DNA from: Candidatus Omnitrophota bacterium
Lineage (GTDB): Bacteria; Hinthialibacterota; Hinthialibacteria; Hinthialibacterales; Hinthialibacteraceae
Direction of reading: 5' to 3'
NCBI GenBank assembly: GCA_013177805.1
Contig: JABLXU010000054.1
Span: 1 to 36,246, forward strand
DNA: 36,246 nt
Shown here: in pieces, positions 8,058 to 15,819 of the stretch
Position numbering within the stretch: position 1 is the first letter of the stretch
Layout: each line of letters opens with the position of its first letter
The notes under the pieces: model-generated
What the model was told of the DNA's origin: nothing
Seen by the model: the letters and a program-made list of their open reading frames with translations, nothing else
The model's database searches: none
Position numbers and translations under genes: made by a program

Positions 8058-8380
8058 GATAACTTGATTTCGAACGGGATTGGGCGTTAAATAAGCTTCT
8101 ATTAATTTGTTCGTTGTACAAAGTTTCCGGTCTTCAGTCACCTTCGCTTGTACATCCCTGCTTTTGGATTCTGAAACCGAACCGGGAAATTTCCGATCCC
8201 GCGAGAGGAGTTTTATTTGCGCACACACCGGGAATCACTGAAACATATCATCCATTACTCCGGTTCGTGGGGGAAAGGAGGCGAAACCCAGCGGTTGAAA
8301 TGGAGATGGCGGTACTTGTGTCTCATGGTAGAGGGTAAAGATCCATGCCCAAAACTCAAACCAAGGAAGGATACGGAAAC
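8058..8380. other. Intergenic region without a recognisable gene
   Basis: This 323-nt stretch lies between the response regulator and the beta-helix gene. It has short reverse-complementary bits (TTGTACA near 8113 and 8148) but no clear terminator, RNA gene or conserved riboswitch core. An in-frame ATG at 8345 could extend the next gene by 12 residues. The ATG at 8381 is preferred because it follows AAGGAAGG and starts a signal peptide. Confidence 0.5.
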
Positions 8381-9931
8381 ATGAGGAAAGTATATTTCGG
8401 CCTATTAGGATTTGCGGTGGTGTTGAGCGCCAACGCCACCACCAAGACGGTCGGGAAATCCGGCGCGGAATTCACCAGTATCCAGGCGGCGATCAATTCC
8501 TTCACGGAAGCCGAAGTCACCGATGGCCAGCCGGATGTCGTGGAGATCATCGATGGCGAGACGTATGACGAGCAGGTGGTGATCGGGAAATTGATCGCCG
8601 ACCCGGCAGGCACGGGACAAGGCGAGGGGTATCTCGACGCGGCCATCGACCTGGCCAAGCGCAGCGATCCCTTCACCCTCCGGGGGCGTGATCCCAACAA
8701 CCGCCCCAAAATCAATCCCGTGAATGTGGAGGGCATGCCGTACGGCGTGTTCACGAATGACCCCGGCGACAATTTCGTGGCCACCTTATCTTACTTGGGG
8801 ATCAATCTCACGGTGGAGAATATCGAGATCTTGCAGGCCTCGGTGATCGCTGATGATCAATATGGCCTCAATGGCCAGGCGGGCAACATGGTGTTCCGCA
8901 ACGTGCTGTTTGCCCTCGAAGGCGACAAACAGCCGGGCGAGGCTTTGATCAACTTCAACAATGCCATCGACATCGCCGGACAGGGATTCGACAATTCCTA
9001 CACGTTCGAGAATTGCACGTTTGACGCCACCTTCAACGGCGAGCGCAACGCCGCCGTGGACACCATTTACTTCCATGGATATTCCCAGGGCGACGCGGAC
9101 GCGGCGGGAATCGATCCGGCCAATGTCCCTGTCAACGTCAAATTCATTAACAGCCGGTTCATCAACAGTGACACGGCGGTTTACATTCGCGGCCGCGCCC
9201 AGGCGAACAATGTGACGTTTCAGAACTGCTATATCACCAAAAGCAACCATGGCCTCCGGGCCTCCGGCAAGGGGACCTTCGTGGTGGAAAATTGCATTTT
9301 CCATGACAACATGAACCTTCCGGACGATATCGACAGGGATTTGGGGGCGGTTGAAACCGTTGGCCGCGAGGGCTTCACCCCCGAGTTGACCATCCGGAAC
9401 TCGCTCTTTGTCGACAACATGTCGGCTGACGCGGCCAGCATGGCCGGCACGGGGGGGTGGGATTCCCGCGCCGCGGCGGTCCGGATCCAAAATGACGGGA
9501 CAAATCCCAAGGTGACCATCGAGAATTGCACCTTCGTGAACAATCCCATCGCCATCCGGTTTGCCGACAGTTCCGCCCGCCCCCGGGAAGGATCGGTCAA
9601 TAACAACATCTTCCAGAATAGCAATGTGGCGGTGCTCACTGCGTCGGACTTCCAGCAAAGCTACTTTGCGGCGGCTGATATCATTGACGTCCTGGTGGTC
9701 ACAGGAACCAACAATGTCTTCGACGGCAACGCGGTCGTCGTGGAAGACAATGACAAACTGCCCAATGTGAATCTGCAAGGGACCGAGGCTTCCGTGACCT
9801 TCACCAACACCACCATCAATCCCGCCGATCCCTTCGCGGGGCCTCCCTATCGGGTGGCCAGCGGCGCTCCCGCGGGCGTGGGAGCGGATTTGAGCGGTGG
9901 CACGCCCGTCCCCGACTTCATGTTGTATTGA
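8381..9931 (+). CDS. Secreted right-handed parallel beta-helix protein
   Basis: The 516-aa protein opens with a signal peptide (MRKVYFGLLGFAVVLSANA). It then has GAEFTSIQAAINS, the classic first coil of pectate-lyase-like and Pel/NosD beta-helix proteins. The rest is a ladder of short strands with repeated N-C-x-F turns (FENCTFDA, FQNCYITKS, VENCIFHDN, IENCTFVNN) and asparagine stacks, as in polysaccharide lyases and related carbohydrate-active proteins. No catalytic set is obvious, so it may bind or cleave a polysaccharide. A strong intrinsic terminator follows 29 nt after the stop, so it is probably the last gene of its transcript. Confidence 0.85.
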   Translation: MRKVYFGLLGFAVVLSANATTKTVGKSGAEFTSIQAAINSFTEAEVTDGQPDVVEIIDGETYDEQVVIGKLIADPAGTGQGEGYLDAAIDLAKRSDPFTLRGRDPNNRPKINPVNVEGMPYGVFTNDPGDNFVATLSYLGINLTVENIEILQASVIADDQYGLNGQAGNMVFRNVLFALEGDKQPGEALINFNNAIDIAGQGFDNSYTFENCTFDATFNGERNAAVDTIYFHGYSQGDADAAGIDPANVPVNVKFINSRFINSDTAVYIRGRAQANNVTFQNCYITKSNHGLRASGKGTFVVENCIFHDNMNLPDDIDRDLGAVETVGREGFTPELTIRNSLFVDNMSADAASMAGTGGWDSRAAAVRIQNDGTNPKVTIENCTFVNNPIAIRFADSSARPREGSVNNNIFQNSNVAVLTASDFQQSYFAAADIIDVLVVTGTNNVFDGNAVVVEDNDKLPNVNLQGTEASVTFTNTTINPADPFAGPPYRVASGAPAGVGADLSGGTPVPDFMLY

Positions 9932-9959
9932 TTGAAATGGAATGGTGTAACTCGATCCG

Positions 9960-9996
9960 CGTCCGCCTTTCTCCTGAGAGAGGCGGGCGTTTTTTT
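9960..9996 (+). terminator. Rho-independent terminator of the beta-helix gene
   Basis: The stem is CCGCCTTTCT (9963-9972) paired with AGAGAGGCGG (9977-9986) around a 4-nt loop, containing one G-T pair. It is extended by three further outer pairs and followed by seven T residues (9990-9996). The T run is oriented for the plus strand. The stop codon of the convergent sulfatase gene overlaps its edge. Confidence 0.85.
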
Positions 9997-12040
9997 ATTT
10001 GGTATAACCTAACGCCTCCAGCGCCTGGCGTTGCGCGGGAGAGAGTTCCTGGATTTCCTGGAGGCCGGATTCCTTGGCGATCCACCCGTCTAAAATCTCC
10101 TGATGCCGCCGGGCGGTCTCGAGCCAAACTTGATTTGGGGATGATTCCAAAGTTTCCGGTAGCAGGTTCCGTTCTTCGCGGGGATCTTTTACCGGTTGGT
10201 ACAATTCATTCAGGAACAAAGGATCCTGGTCTTCAAGGAAGGTTATCGTGATTTGGGGCTGCCGTTGCCCGCCAAAGACTCCCTCGCTGCGCCATTGGAT
10301 GTCGATCCGGTGCGCCGGCCCTGCGCCCGCGTCCACCAGGCCGGTGGAGGAAAGATCTTCGAAATCCTCGATTACCCAAAACGGGTTGCGGAACCGGGGG
10401 GACGGCGGATAGCGCAACGAGGGAGAATAGAGTTCTACTTGATCAATAACGAAAGTCCCGGTTTTTTGCTGGGCGGGAAGGGAAGCGTCCACCCCCACGC
10501 CTTCCAGCACCATCCATTCGGTGGGCCAGCCACGGGCCAGGCCATACGTCCGGGCGGTGTGGTAGAGGTCCGGCGTGGCTTGCAACCGCCAGCCCTCCGG
10601 CGTGGGCAGGAAAGACGATTGCCGCTTGGCCTGGTTGTGTAGGGGATCGGTCCCGAACGTTTCGGCATACACGGCGGTGGTATTGAGCCGGGACAGCGCC
10701 TGCAGGTCGCGGCTGGTGTAGAGTTCCGGGGTACGATAGCGGATATGGGCCATGAGGCGGACCGATGGATCGCCTTTCACCCGCGCCAGCACGATGGCGG
10801 GGCCTTTCAAGGGAATTTCGGTGAACAAGCCCAGCGGCGTTTCCGGCCGCCTTCGGGCGCTGTGATAGATGAACTTATACTCGTCGCTCCGCAATCCATA
10901 CAGTTTGTTGGAGGCCGCCACCACATCCGCTTCGGTCTCCAAAAAACCGGGATGTTTATCATACCCGCCGGGGTTCTTCTTCGGGGAGGAAATGAGAGGA
11001 AGAAGGGATTTGCCTTCGATCCCCGCGATCAGGGGAATTCCGCATAATTCGGTCAAGGTCGGGAACAAGTCAATGGATTGGACCATCTCCGCCACGCGCT
11101 GCCCCGGGGGAAAGGCCGGAGGATAACGCATAAGAAACGGTATATGAATGGCCGGCTGATATAAATCATCCCCATGAAAAAAACGTCCCTTTTCACCCAG
11201 CGCCTCGCCGTGATCGGCCAGGGCCACGAGGATGGTGCGGCCGAGCAGGTCTTTTTTCTCTAACGCTTCCAAAAGCCGTCCGATTTGATGGTCCATGTAG
11301 GTCACTTCGCCGTGATAGAGGGCTTGGAGATGCTGGAGGTCACGCTCGGACAGATGCGCGCCGCGCGTGGCGTTGAGAAACGTGATCTCCGCGACTGACC
11401 CCCGCAGCGGCCCGGTGTAATCCGGATCGTACATCGTCGTGTAGGGTGGTGGAGCCTCGTAGGGCGTGTGGGGATCGTAAAGGTGAATCCAGATGAAAAA
11501 CGGCCGTTTTTCTTTTTTGTTCAAATAATCGATGGCGGATGAAATGGTCTCTTCCGCCCTCCGTTCGTTCGTGACCGGAGTTTCGCCCTTGCCGATGGAT
11601 CCCATGTCATAAAGGCCGAATCCCTGGGTGAGTCCGAAAGCAGGATCGAGGACCGAACTGCTGATGAAAGCGGCCGTGTCGTATCCGTAGGTCTGAAAAC
11701 GCTCCGGCAAGGTTTCTTCTTCGGAAGGCACCAGCGCTGTCCGGAACCGCACGCCCGTGGTCTTGGGATTACGCCCGGTGAGGATGGCCGTATGCGAAGT
11801 CAGCGTGGCAGGAATCTGGCAGATGGCGTCTTCGAACAAAACTCCTTCGCGCGCGATCCGGTCGAGATGAGGAGTCTGGACCACCGGATTGCCATAACAT
11901 CCCAACGCGTCCGCCCGCAGCGTATCCAGGGTGAGCAGAATCACGTTGGGTTTCTCCGGCCGCGGGGTGCACCCCGCGCCGAGCCAAATGGACAGCCACA
12001 TAACCGCGTAAAAAATCCTCGATTCCCATGGTGGTTTCAT
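9995..12040 (-). CDS. Sulfatase-like alkaline-phosphatase-superfamily lipoprotein with inserted domain
   Basis: The 681-aa product starts at ATG 12040, with GGAG 11 nt upstream. Residues 1-24 are a signal sequence ending at C24, a loosely fitting lipobox. The fold is clear: PNVILLTLDTLRAD (31-44) supplies metal ligands, ADHGEALGEKG (275-285) and FFHGDD more. The closing pattern ELYQPVKDPREERNLL (612-627) plus the terminal LSPAQRQALEALGY are standard for the family. The activating CxPxR formylglycine motif is absent: the equivalent stretch reads PATLTSH, as in relatives that use Ser/Thr or a non-sulfatase chemistry. About 210 residues (roughly 395-605) are inserted in the C-terminal subdomain. 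The enzyme may therefore hydrolyse a sulfate or phosphate ester, or transfer one. Confidence 0.88.
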   Translation of the reverse strand: MKPPWESRIFYAVMWLSIWLGAGCTPRPEKPNVILLTLDTLRADALGCYGNPVVQTPHLDRIAREGVLFEDAICQIPATLTSHTAILTGRNPKTTGVRFRTALVPSEEETLPERFQTYGYDTAAFISSSVLDPAFGLTQGFGLYDMGSIGKGETPVTNERRAEETISSAIDYLNKKEKRPFFIWIHLYDPHTPYEAPPPYTTMYDPDYTGPLRGSVAEITFLNATRGAHLSERDLQHLQALYHGEVTYMDHQIGRLLEALEKKDLLGRTILVALADHGEALGEKGRFFHGDDLYQPAIHIPFLMRYPPAFPPGQRVAEMVQSIDLFPTLTELCGIPLIAGIEGKSLLPLISSPKKNPGGYDKHPGFLETEADVVAASNKLYGLRSDEYKFIYHSARRRPETPLGLFTEIPLKGPAIVLARVKGDPSVRLMAHIRYRTPELYTSRDLQALSRLNTTAVYAETFGTDPLHNQAKRQSSFLPTPEGWRLQATPDLYHTARTYGLARGWPTEWMVLEGVGVDASLPAQQKTGTFVIDQVELYSPSLRYPPSPRFRNPFWVIEDFEDLSSTGLVDAGAGPAHRIDIQWRSEGVFGGQRQPQITITFLEDQDPLFLNELYQPVKDPREERNLLPETLESSPNQVWLETARRHQEILDGWIAKESGLQEIQELSPAQRQALEALGYTK

Positions 12041-12087
12041 GAAAAGTGTAGCTCCTTGCCCGGTCATACCGGATTGCCGATGGGAAT

Positions 12088-12093
12088 ATTGTA
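12088..12093 (-). promoter_or_regulatory. Possible extended -10 (TGGCTACAAT) for the sulfatase gene
   Basis: On the minus strand TACAAT is preceded by TGGC, 48 nt before the chosen ATG. The -35 region is poor. This is a weak call, supported mainly by its position. Confidence 0.25.
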
Positions 12094-12122
12094 GCCATAA
12101 GATTATGTTTTCGTTGATGATT

Positions 12123-12155
12123 CCCTCTCCCGCTGGGAGTGGGTCAGGGTGAAGG
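12123..12155. repeat. Degenerate CCCTCTCCC / GGGAG / AGGGTGA intergenic repeat
   Basis: The order of pyrimidine-rich block, small hairpin (CTCCC-GCT-GGGAG) and GGTCAGGGTGAAGG matches a short non-coding repeat frequently seen between genes in diverse bacteria. It opens the sulfatase reading frame falsely upstream (P-D-P-L-P-A-G-E), which is another reason to prefer the later start. Confidence 0.4.
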
Positions 12156-12198
12156 TAGCCCAGAAAGGGCGGAATGTACATTTTTTCCCCAATTGGGT

Positions 12199-12209
12199 AA
12201 ACCGTTTCG
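12199..12209. promoter_or_regulatory. Second copy of AAACCGTTTCG
   Basis: These eleven bases are identical to the core of the palindrome at 5787-5799. The site lies between the divergent sulfatase and DUF4380-like genes, a natural place for an operator, but the outer bases do not complete the palindrome here. Confidence 0.2.
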
Positions 12210-12364
12210 GGATCGTTTATTACCCCATTGCTCGCACACCTCCCGGATGAATCCTAATTTCATCCTTATTCCGCGGCCGGGAGTCGAAACTCCGCTCAAA
12301 ATATGCCAAAATCCATTTTCGTAGCACTACGAATCCCTCTCCGGAGGATTGACGGAGCGTGGTT

Positions 12365-13459
12365 ATGAAGCAGGATAGGACGTGGAAAAACAGATGGGCC
12401 GGCCGGCTGGCGAGGATTGGATATGGTGTGGGGATTCTGGGTTATTTCACAATAACGGCGGGAGCAGGTACCGTGAACATCGAAAAAATCGAATACCAGG
12501 GATGGCAGAATTGTTACCGGATGAGCAACGGGGAAGTGGAACTCATCGCGGTCGCCGATGTGGGGCCGCGGTTGATCCACTTCGGCTTTGTGGGCGGTCC
12601 CAATGTGCTGTATGTGGATGCCAGCACCGTGGGAAAAACCGGCGGGGACAACTGGGTATCTTATGGCGGGCACCGGCTGTGGGTGGCGCCGGAACTCGTG
12701 GAGGTGACCTATTATCCCGACAATTTCCCTGTGGATGTGGAGATCGCGGGCAACAAACTGATCCTCACCGCGCCTCCCGAAGTGACGGATCCCGCGTTGC
12801 GGGCCCAATATCAAAGCCGCCAGGAAATTCTCGAACAGATGGAAGATCCGGCGTTCCGGAAGTCGGTCAAATTCATCAAACAGATGATCGTCACCATGAG
12901 CGGGACGGGAGAGGTGACCATCGAGCATAAAATCACCAACGGTGGGCTGAAGACCGAATCCATCGCGCCTTGGGCCCTGTCGGTCATGACCGCCGGCGGG
13001 ATCGGCATCTTCTCCACGCCGCCTTACGCGCCCCACGGCCCGGGCCATTTCCTGCCCGAACAAGCCTTGCAGATTTGGAGTTACACCGATCTGACTGATC
13101 CGCGCTTGAAGTTCATGAAGAAATACATCACTTTCCGGCAGGATCCGGCGGCGGATAAGCCCATCAAGTTTGGCTTCTCGCAAACGCAAGGTTGGGCGGG
13201 GTATGCTTTAGGGGATCAACTCTTCGTCAAAAAACTGGATTATTATCCAAGCGAGACGTATCCCGACATGGGTGCGTCGGTAGAGATCTTCACCAACCAG
13301 GAGATGATGGAAATCGAATCGCTGGGTCCCTTGGTCAACCTGAAACCCGGTGAGACCACGTGCCACCGCGAACGGTGGCAACTCTTCCGGATCACGCCAG
13401 TCTCCCAGACGGAAGAAAGCCTCGATCGGGCGATCCTGCCGTTAAATCTGGGATCGTAA
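12365..13459 (+). CDS. DUF4380-like secreted protein, mutarotase-like beta-sandwich
   Basis: The 364-aa product is started at ATG 12365, 7 nt after GGAG; a GTG two codons earlier is possible. Residues 1-35 contain a twin-basic stretch and a hydrophobic helix, so it is exported or anchored. The mature part begins with YQGWQNCYRMSNGEVELI and DVGPRLIHFGF, the typical opening of DUF4380 proteins, which resemble galactose-mutarotase-like sandwiches. GGHRLWVAPE follows near residue 100. The function of the family is not established; binding or processing of sugars is inferred from the fold. It is divergent from the sulfatase across an intergenic region of about 320 nt. Confidence 0.78.
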   Translation: MKQDRTWKNRWAGRLARIGYGVGILGYFTITAGAGTVNIEKIEYQGWQNCYRMSNGEVELIAVADVGPRLIHFGFVGGPNVLYVDASTVGKTGGDNWVSYGGHRLWVAPELVEVTYYPDNFPVDVEIAGNKLILTAPPEVTDPALRAQYQSRQEILEQMEDPAFRKSVKFIKQMIVTMSGTGEVTIEHKITNGGLKTESIAPWALSVMTAGGIGIFSTPPYAPHGPGHFLPEQALQIWSYTDLTDPRLKFMKKYITFRQDPAADKPIKFGFSQTQGWAGYALGDQLFVKKLDYYPSETYPDMGASVEIFTNQEMMEIESLGPLVNLKPGETTCHRERWQLFRITPVSQTEESLDRAILPLNLGS

Positions 13460-13484
13460 AAAACGGAAATCCTCTCAATCCGCG

Positions 13485-13506
13485 GGGGCACGATGCATTG
13501 TGCCCC
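13485..13506. repeat. GGGGCAC...GTGCCCC extragenic palindrome, upstream of serC
   Basis: GGGGCAC and GTGCCCC pair perfectly around an 8-nt loop, 26 nt after the DUF4380-like gene. A related palindrome lies at 14809-14833 beyond serC. There is no T run, so intrinsic termination is doubtful. Confidence 0.5.
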
Positions 13507-13661
13507 TATTTCCATGGTAACGCCCTAGCGGCTTATTTTTCTCCTTCATCGATCCGGCCGCCACTTCCATTCCCCCTGTTTTATGACACAATTTCCCAAT
13601 TATTCACTTATGACTTGCTTTACCCTGCGATGCGCGAGGGAATACCCAAGGAGAACCATCC

Positions 13662-14753
13662 ATGAAAGGTCGTGTCTTCAACTTTAACGCGGGACCCGCG
13701 GTTCTGCCGCTGCCGGTTTTGGAAAAAGCGCGGGAAGAGTTGCTCAATTACGGCGGCTGCGGCATGTCGGTCATGGAGATGAGCCACCGTTCCAAGGAAT
13801 TCGAGGAGATTCTGTCCCGGACCGAGGCTTCCCTGCGCCGGATTCTCCGGATTCCGGACGATTACGCCGTCTTGTTTCTTCAGGGCGGGGCCAGCCTGCA
13901 GTTCTCCATGATTCCCATGAACTTGTACTTGAAAGGCCAGCCGGTGGAGATCATCCATTCTGGCAGCTGGACCGAAAAAGCCATCGCCGAGCACAAAAAA
14001 CTGTGCGAATACAAGATCGTGGCGTCCAGCGAGTCCGAGAAGTTTCTGCGCCTTCCCAGCTGGCAGGGCGTGGCCTTCAATCCCAACGCCTCGTATGTCT
14101 ATATGTGTTCCAACAACACCATCTTCGGCACCCAGTTCCGGGAATTCCCCGATACAGGCAATGTGCCTCTGGTGGCCGATATGTCGTCCGATATCCTCTC
14201 GCGCGCCATCGACGTCTCCCGCTTCGGGTTGATCTTCGCCGGCGCGCAGAAAAACCTGGGGCCATCAGGGGTGACCCTGGTGATCATCCGCAAGGATCTG
14301 GTGGAACGGGCCGCCAAGGAACTGCCCACCATGCTGCAATACCGGATTCATGTCAAAAACAACTCGTTGTACAACACCCCGCCCACCTTCGGGATTTATG
14401 TCTGCGGCCTGGTGCTGGATTGGATCGAGGCGGAAGGCGGTCTGCCCGCGATCGAAAAGCGCAACGACGAAAAAGCGCGAATCCTCTACGAGGCCATCGA
14501 CGCTTCTGGGCTTTTCTACGGCCCGGTCGAGAAGAACAGCCGCTCCCGCATGAACGTCGTTTTCCGGGTGAAAGGTGACAACGAGGACCTGGAGAAAAAG
14601 TTTGTTTCCGAAGCCGCGGCCGCGGGATTGGCCGGACTCAAGGGTCACCGCTCCGTGGGCGGCCTGCGCGCCTCCATTTACAATGCCCACCCGGTCGAAG
14701 GCGTCCGTGCGCTGGTGGACTTCATGAAGGAGTTCGAGAGGAAGAACGGGTAA
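13662..14753 (+). CDS. serC: Phosphoserine aminotransferase
   Basis: The 363-aa protein is full length for SerC (about 360). It converts 3-phosphohydroxypyruvate to O-phosphoserine with glutamate as donor, in the serine and PLP pathways. Signatures are FNAGPAVLP (8-16), GMSVMEMSHRS (34-44), FLQGGASLQF (72-81), ADMSSDILSR (172-181) and the PLP lysine K197 in AGAQKNLGPSG. The C-terminus has GHRSVGGLRASIYNA, which contacts phosphate. An AAGGAGA lies 7-8 nt before the ATG. It is monocistronic as far as visible, with a small hairpin soon after the stop. serA and serB are not in the window. Confidence 0.97.
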   Translation: MKGRVFNFNAGPAVLPLPVLEKAREELLNYGGCGMSVMEMSHRSKEFEEILSRTEASLRRILRIPDDYAVLFLQGGASLQFSMIPMNLYLKGQPVEIIHSGSWTEKAIAEHKKLCEYKIVASSESEKFLRLPSWQGVAFNPNASYVYMCSNNTIFGTQFREFPDTGNVPLVADMSSDILSRAIDVSRFGLIFAGAQKNLGPSGVTLVIIRKDLVERAAKELPTMLQYRIHVKNNSLYNTPPTFGIYVCGLVLDWIEAEGGLPAIEKRNDEKARILYEAIDASGLFYGPVEKNSRSRMNVVFRVKGDNEDLEKKFVSEAAAAGLAGLKGHRSVGGLRASIYNAHPVEGVRALVDFMKEFERKNG

Positions 14754-14769
14754 AACAAACACACACCGT

Positions 14770-14789
14770 AATCCCCGCCGGGATTTTGT
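14770..14789 (+). terminator. Weak terminator after serC
   Basis: AATCCC pairs with GGGATT around CGCC, followed by a T-rich TTGTT. It lies 16 nt after the serC stop. The stem is short (6 bp), so the efficiency is uncertain. Confidence 0.4.
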
Positions 14790-14808
14790 TGGGTCTGGTC
14801 TCAAAGCG

Positions 14809-14833
14809 CCGGGGCACGTTCATCGTGCCCCGG
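14809..14833. repeat. CCGGGGCACG...CGTGCCCCGG extragenic palindrome
   Basis: The 10-bp stem is perfect with loop TTCAT. It shares the GGGGCACG/CGTGCCCC arms with the palindrome at 13485-13506, so the two related hairpins bracket serC. It could assist transcription termination between serC and the convergent VOC gene. Confidence 0.55.
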
Positions 14834-14884
14834 TTCGTCTGGTTTTTCCGCTCATCCCGTAGAATATTCTCTATATAACAAAAT

Positions 14885-15271
14885 TCAATTCGCGTTCTCG
14901 TCGAATTGCATCAGCCCCAGGGTATTGTCGTCGGGATCCAGGATGTAGGCCAGCCAGCCAACGCCGGGGACGGCCATCTTGGGTAACGCGATCCGGGCTC
15001 CGAGCGCGGTGGCCTGGGTGAGCGTCTCGTCGAGCGAATCAACCTGCGCGATGCAGACAAAGGCGTTCATCGACGCCGGATCACCGGACTTCGGGCATGG
15101 GCGTTTCAACAAGCCGCCGTTGATCCCGGGTTGTTCATTGGGGCCGGTGCCGATGAGCCAATACTCCATCCCGCTGAACTGGTTGAAGGTCCATCCGAAC
15201 AATTGGGAATAGAAATCGATCAAAACCTGAGGTTGGGTAGCGTGGATTTCAAAATGAACAATACGGGGCAT
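14885..15271 (-). CDS. VOC/glyoxalase-superfamily protein
   Basis: The 128-aa single-domain protein begins at ATG 15271, 6 nt after AAGGAG. The opening VHFEIHATQPQVLIDFY followed by FGWTF is the first beta-alpha module of VOC proteins, and WLAYILDPDDNTLGL closes the second. Conserved metal-site positions can be guessed (H and E near 6-10) but the pattern varies in this family, so the enzyme activity (glyoxalase, dioxygenase, isomerase) is open. It has no signal peptide and is cytosolic. It is convergent with serC and has no operon partner. Confidence 0.85.
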   Translation of the reverse strand: MPRIVHFEIHATQPQVLIDFYSQLFGWTFNQFSGMEYWLIGTGPNEQPGINGGLLKRPCPKSGDPASMNAFVCIAQVDSLDETLTQATALGARIALPKMAVPGVGWLAYILDPDDNTLGLMQFDENAN

Positions 15272-15379
15272 ACGATTCTCCTTGGGATTCATGCGGCTCA
15301 CGCCCACTCGCGTGGCCCGTTTTCATTCGGTTCTGCCATCTGGATACCCGGACACATCCGGTCTAAAGGAGGCCAATTG

Positions 15380-15496
15380 ATGAATGCCCGCCAACCGCCC
15401 TCATCAATCGCGCCTGCTATCCCGCAATCGGATTTTCGTTTTGTCCTCCCAGGTGGCGTTAATCTCGATCGGATAGATCCGGCCGGTTACTCCTAG
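15380..15496 (+). CDS. Possible small ORF with a perfect ribosome-binding site
   Basis: ATG 15380 is preceded at 7 nt by AAAGGAGG (15365-15372), a better site than most genes here have. It encodes 38 residues (MNARQPPSSIAPAIPQSDF...) without a membrane span or known motif. It overlaps an open frame on the other strand. It may be a leader peptide, a decayed gene start, or chance. Confidence 0.25.
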   Translation: MNARQPPSSIAPAIPQSDFRFVLPGGVNLDRIDPAGYS

Positions 15497-15658
15497 AATT
15501 GTTGTCTCAACCGAATCGAGCCAACGGAGAAGATAGGAAAACGGACGGCGGCGGATTTCTTCCATCCGTGGCCACGGGATCGCTTCGGTTTCTTCCCGGA
15601 GTGGCTGGCGTATGAGCGGATCCCAAGAGGCGCGGTGATGAACAAGGTGGCGCTCCAT
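15404..15658 (-). pseudogene. Hypothetical short ORF or gene remnant
   Basis: From ATG 15658 the frame gives 84 residues, charged and helix-prone (MERHLVHHRASWDP, EEIRRRPFSYLLRWL, GVTGRIYPIEINATW). The frame stays open about 60 nt further upstream (NPGRPFTSGEFLR) to a TGA, which suggests the real protein was longer and has been truncated. No ribosome site precedes the ATG. I recognise no family. Confidence 0.3.
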
Positions 15659-15819
15659 TCTCAAGAATTCGCCGGATGTAAATGGCCGGCCTGGATTTGG
15701 GAAAAATCATCGTGACTGAACGGCATCATCCTGATTTTCATCCCCCTGTCCAGTATGGTATCGTTGCGAATAACGCTTGAATTGACCTGAACCTTTGGCC
15801 CGATCGAGGAGGATTTCCA

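Noticed and set aside
8300..8340. TGGCGGTACTTGTGT as a sigma-54 promoter before the beta-helix gene
   Set aside because: The spacing between GG and the TTG element is 2 nt too short and the GC dinucleotide is missing.
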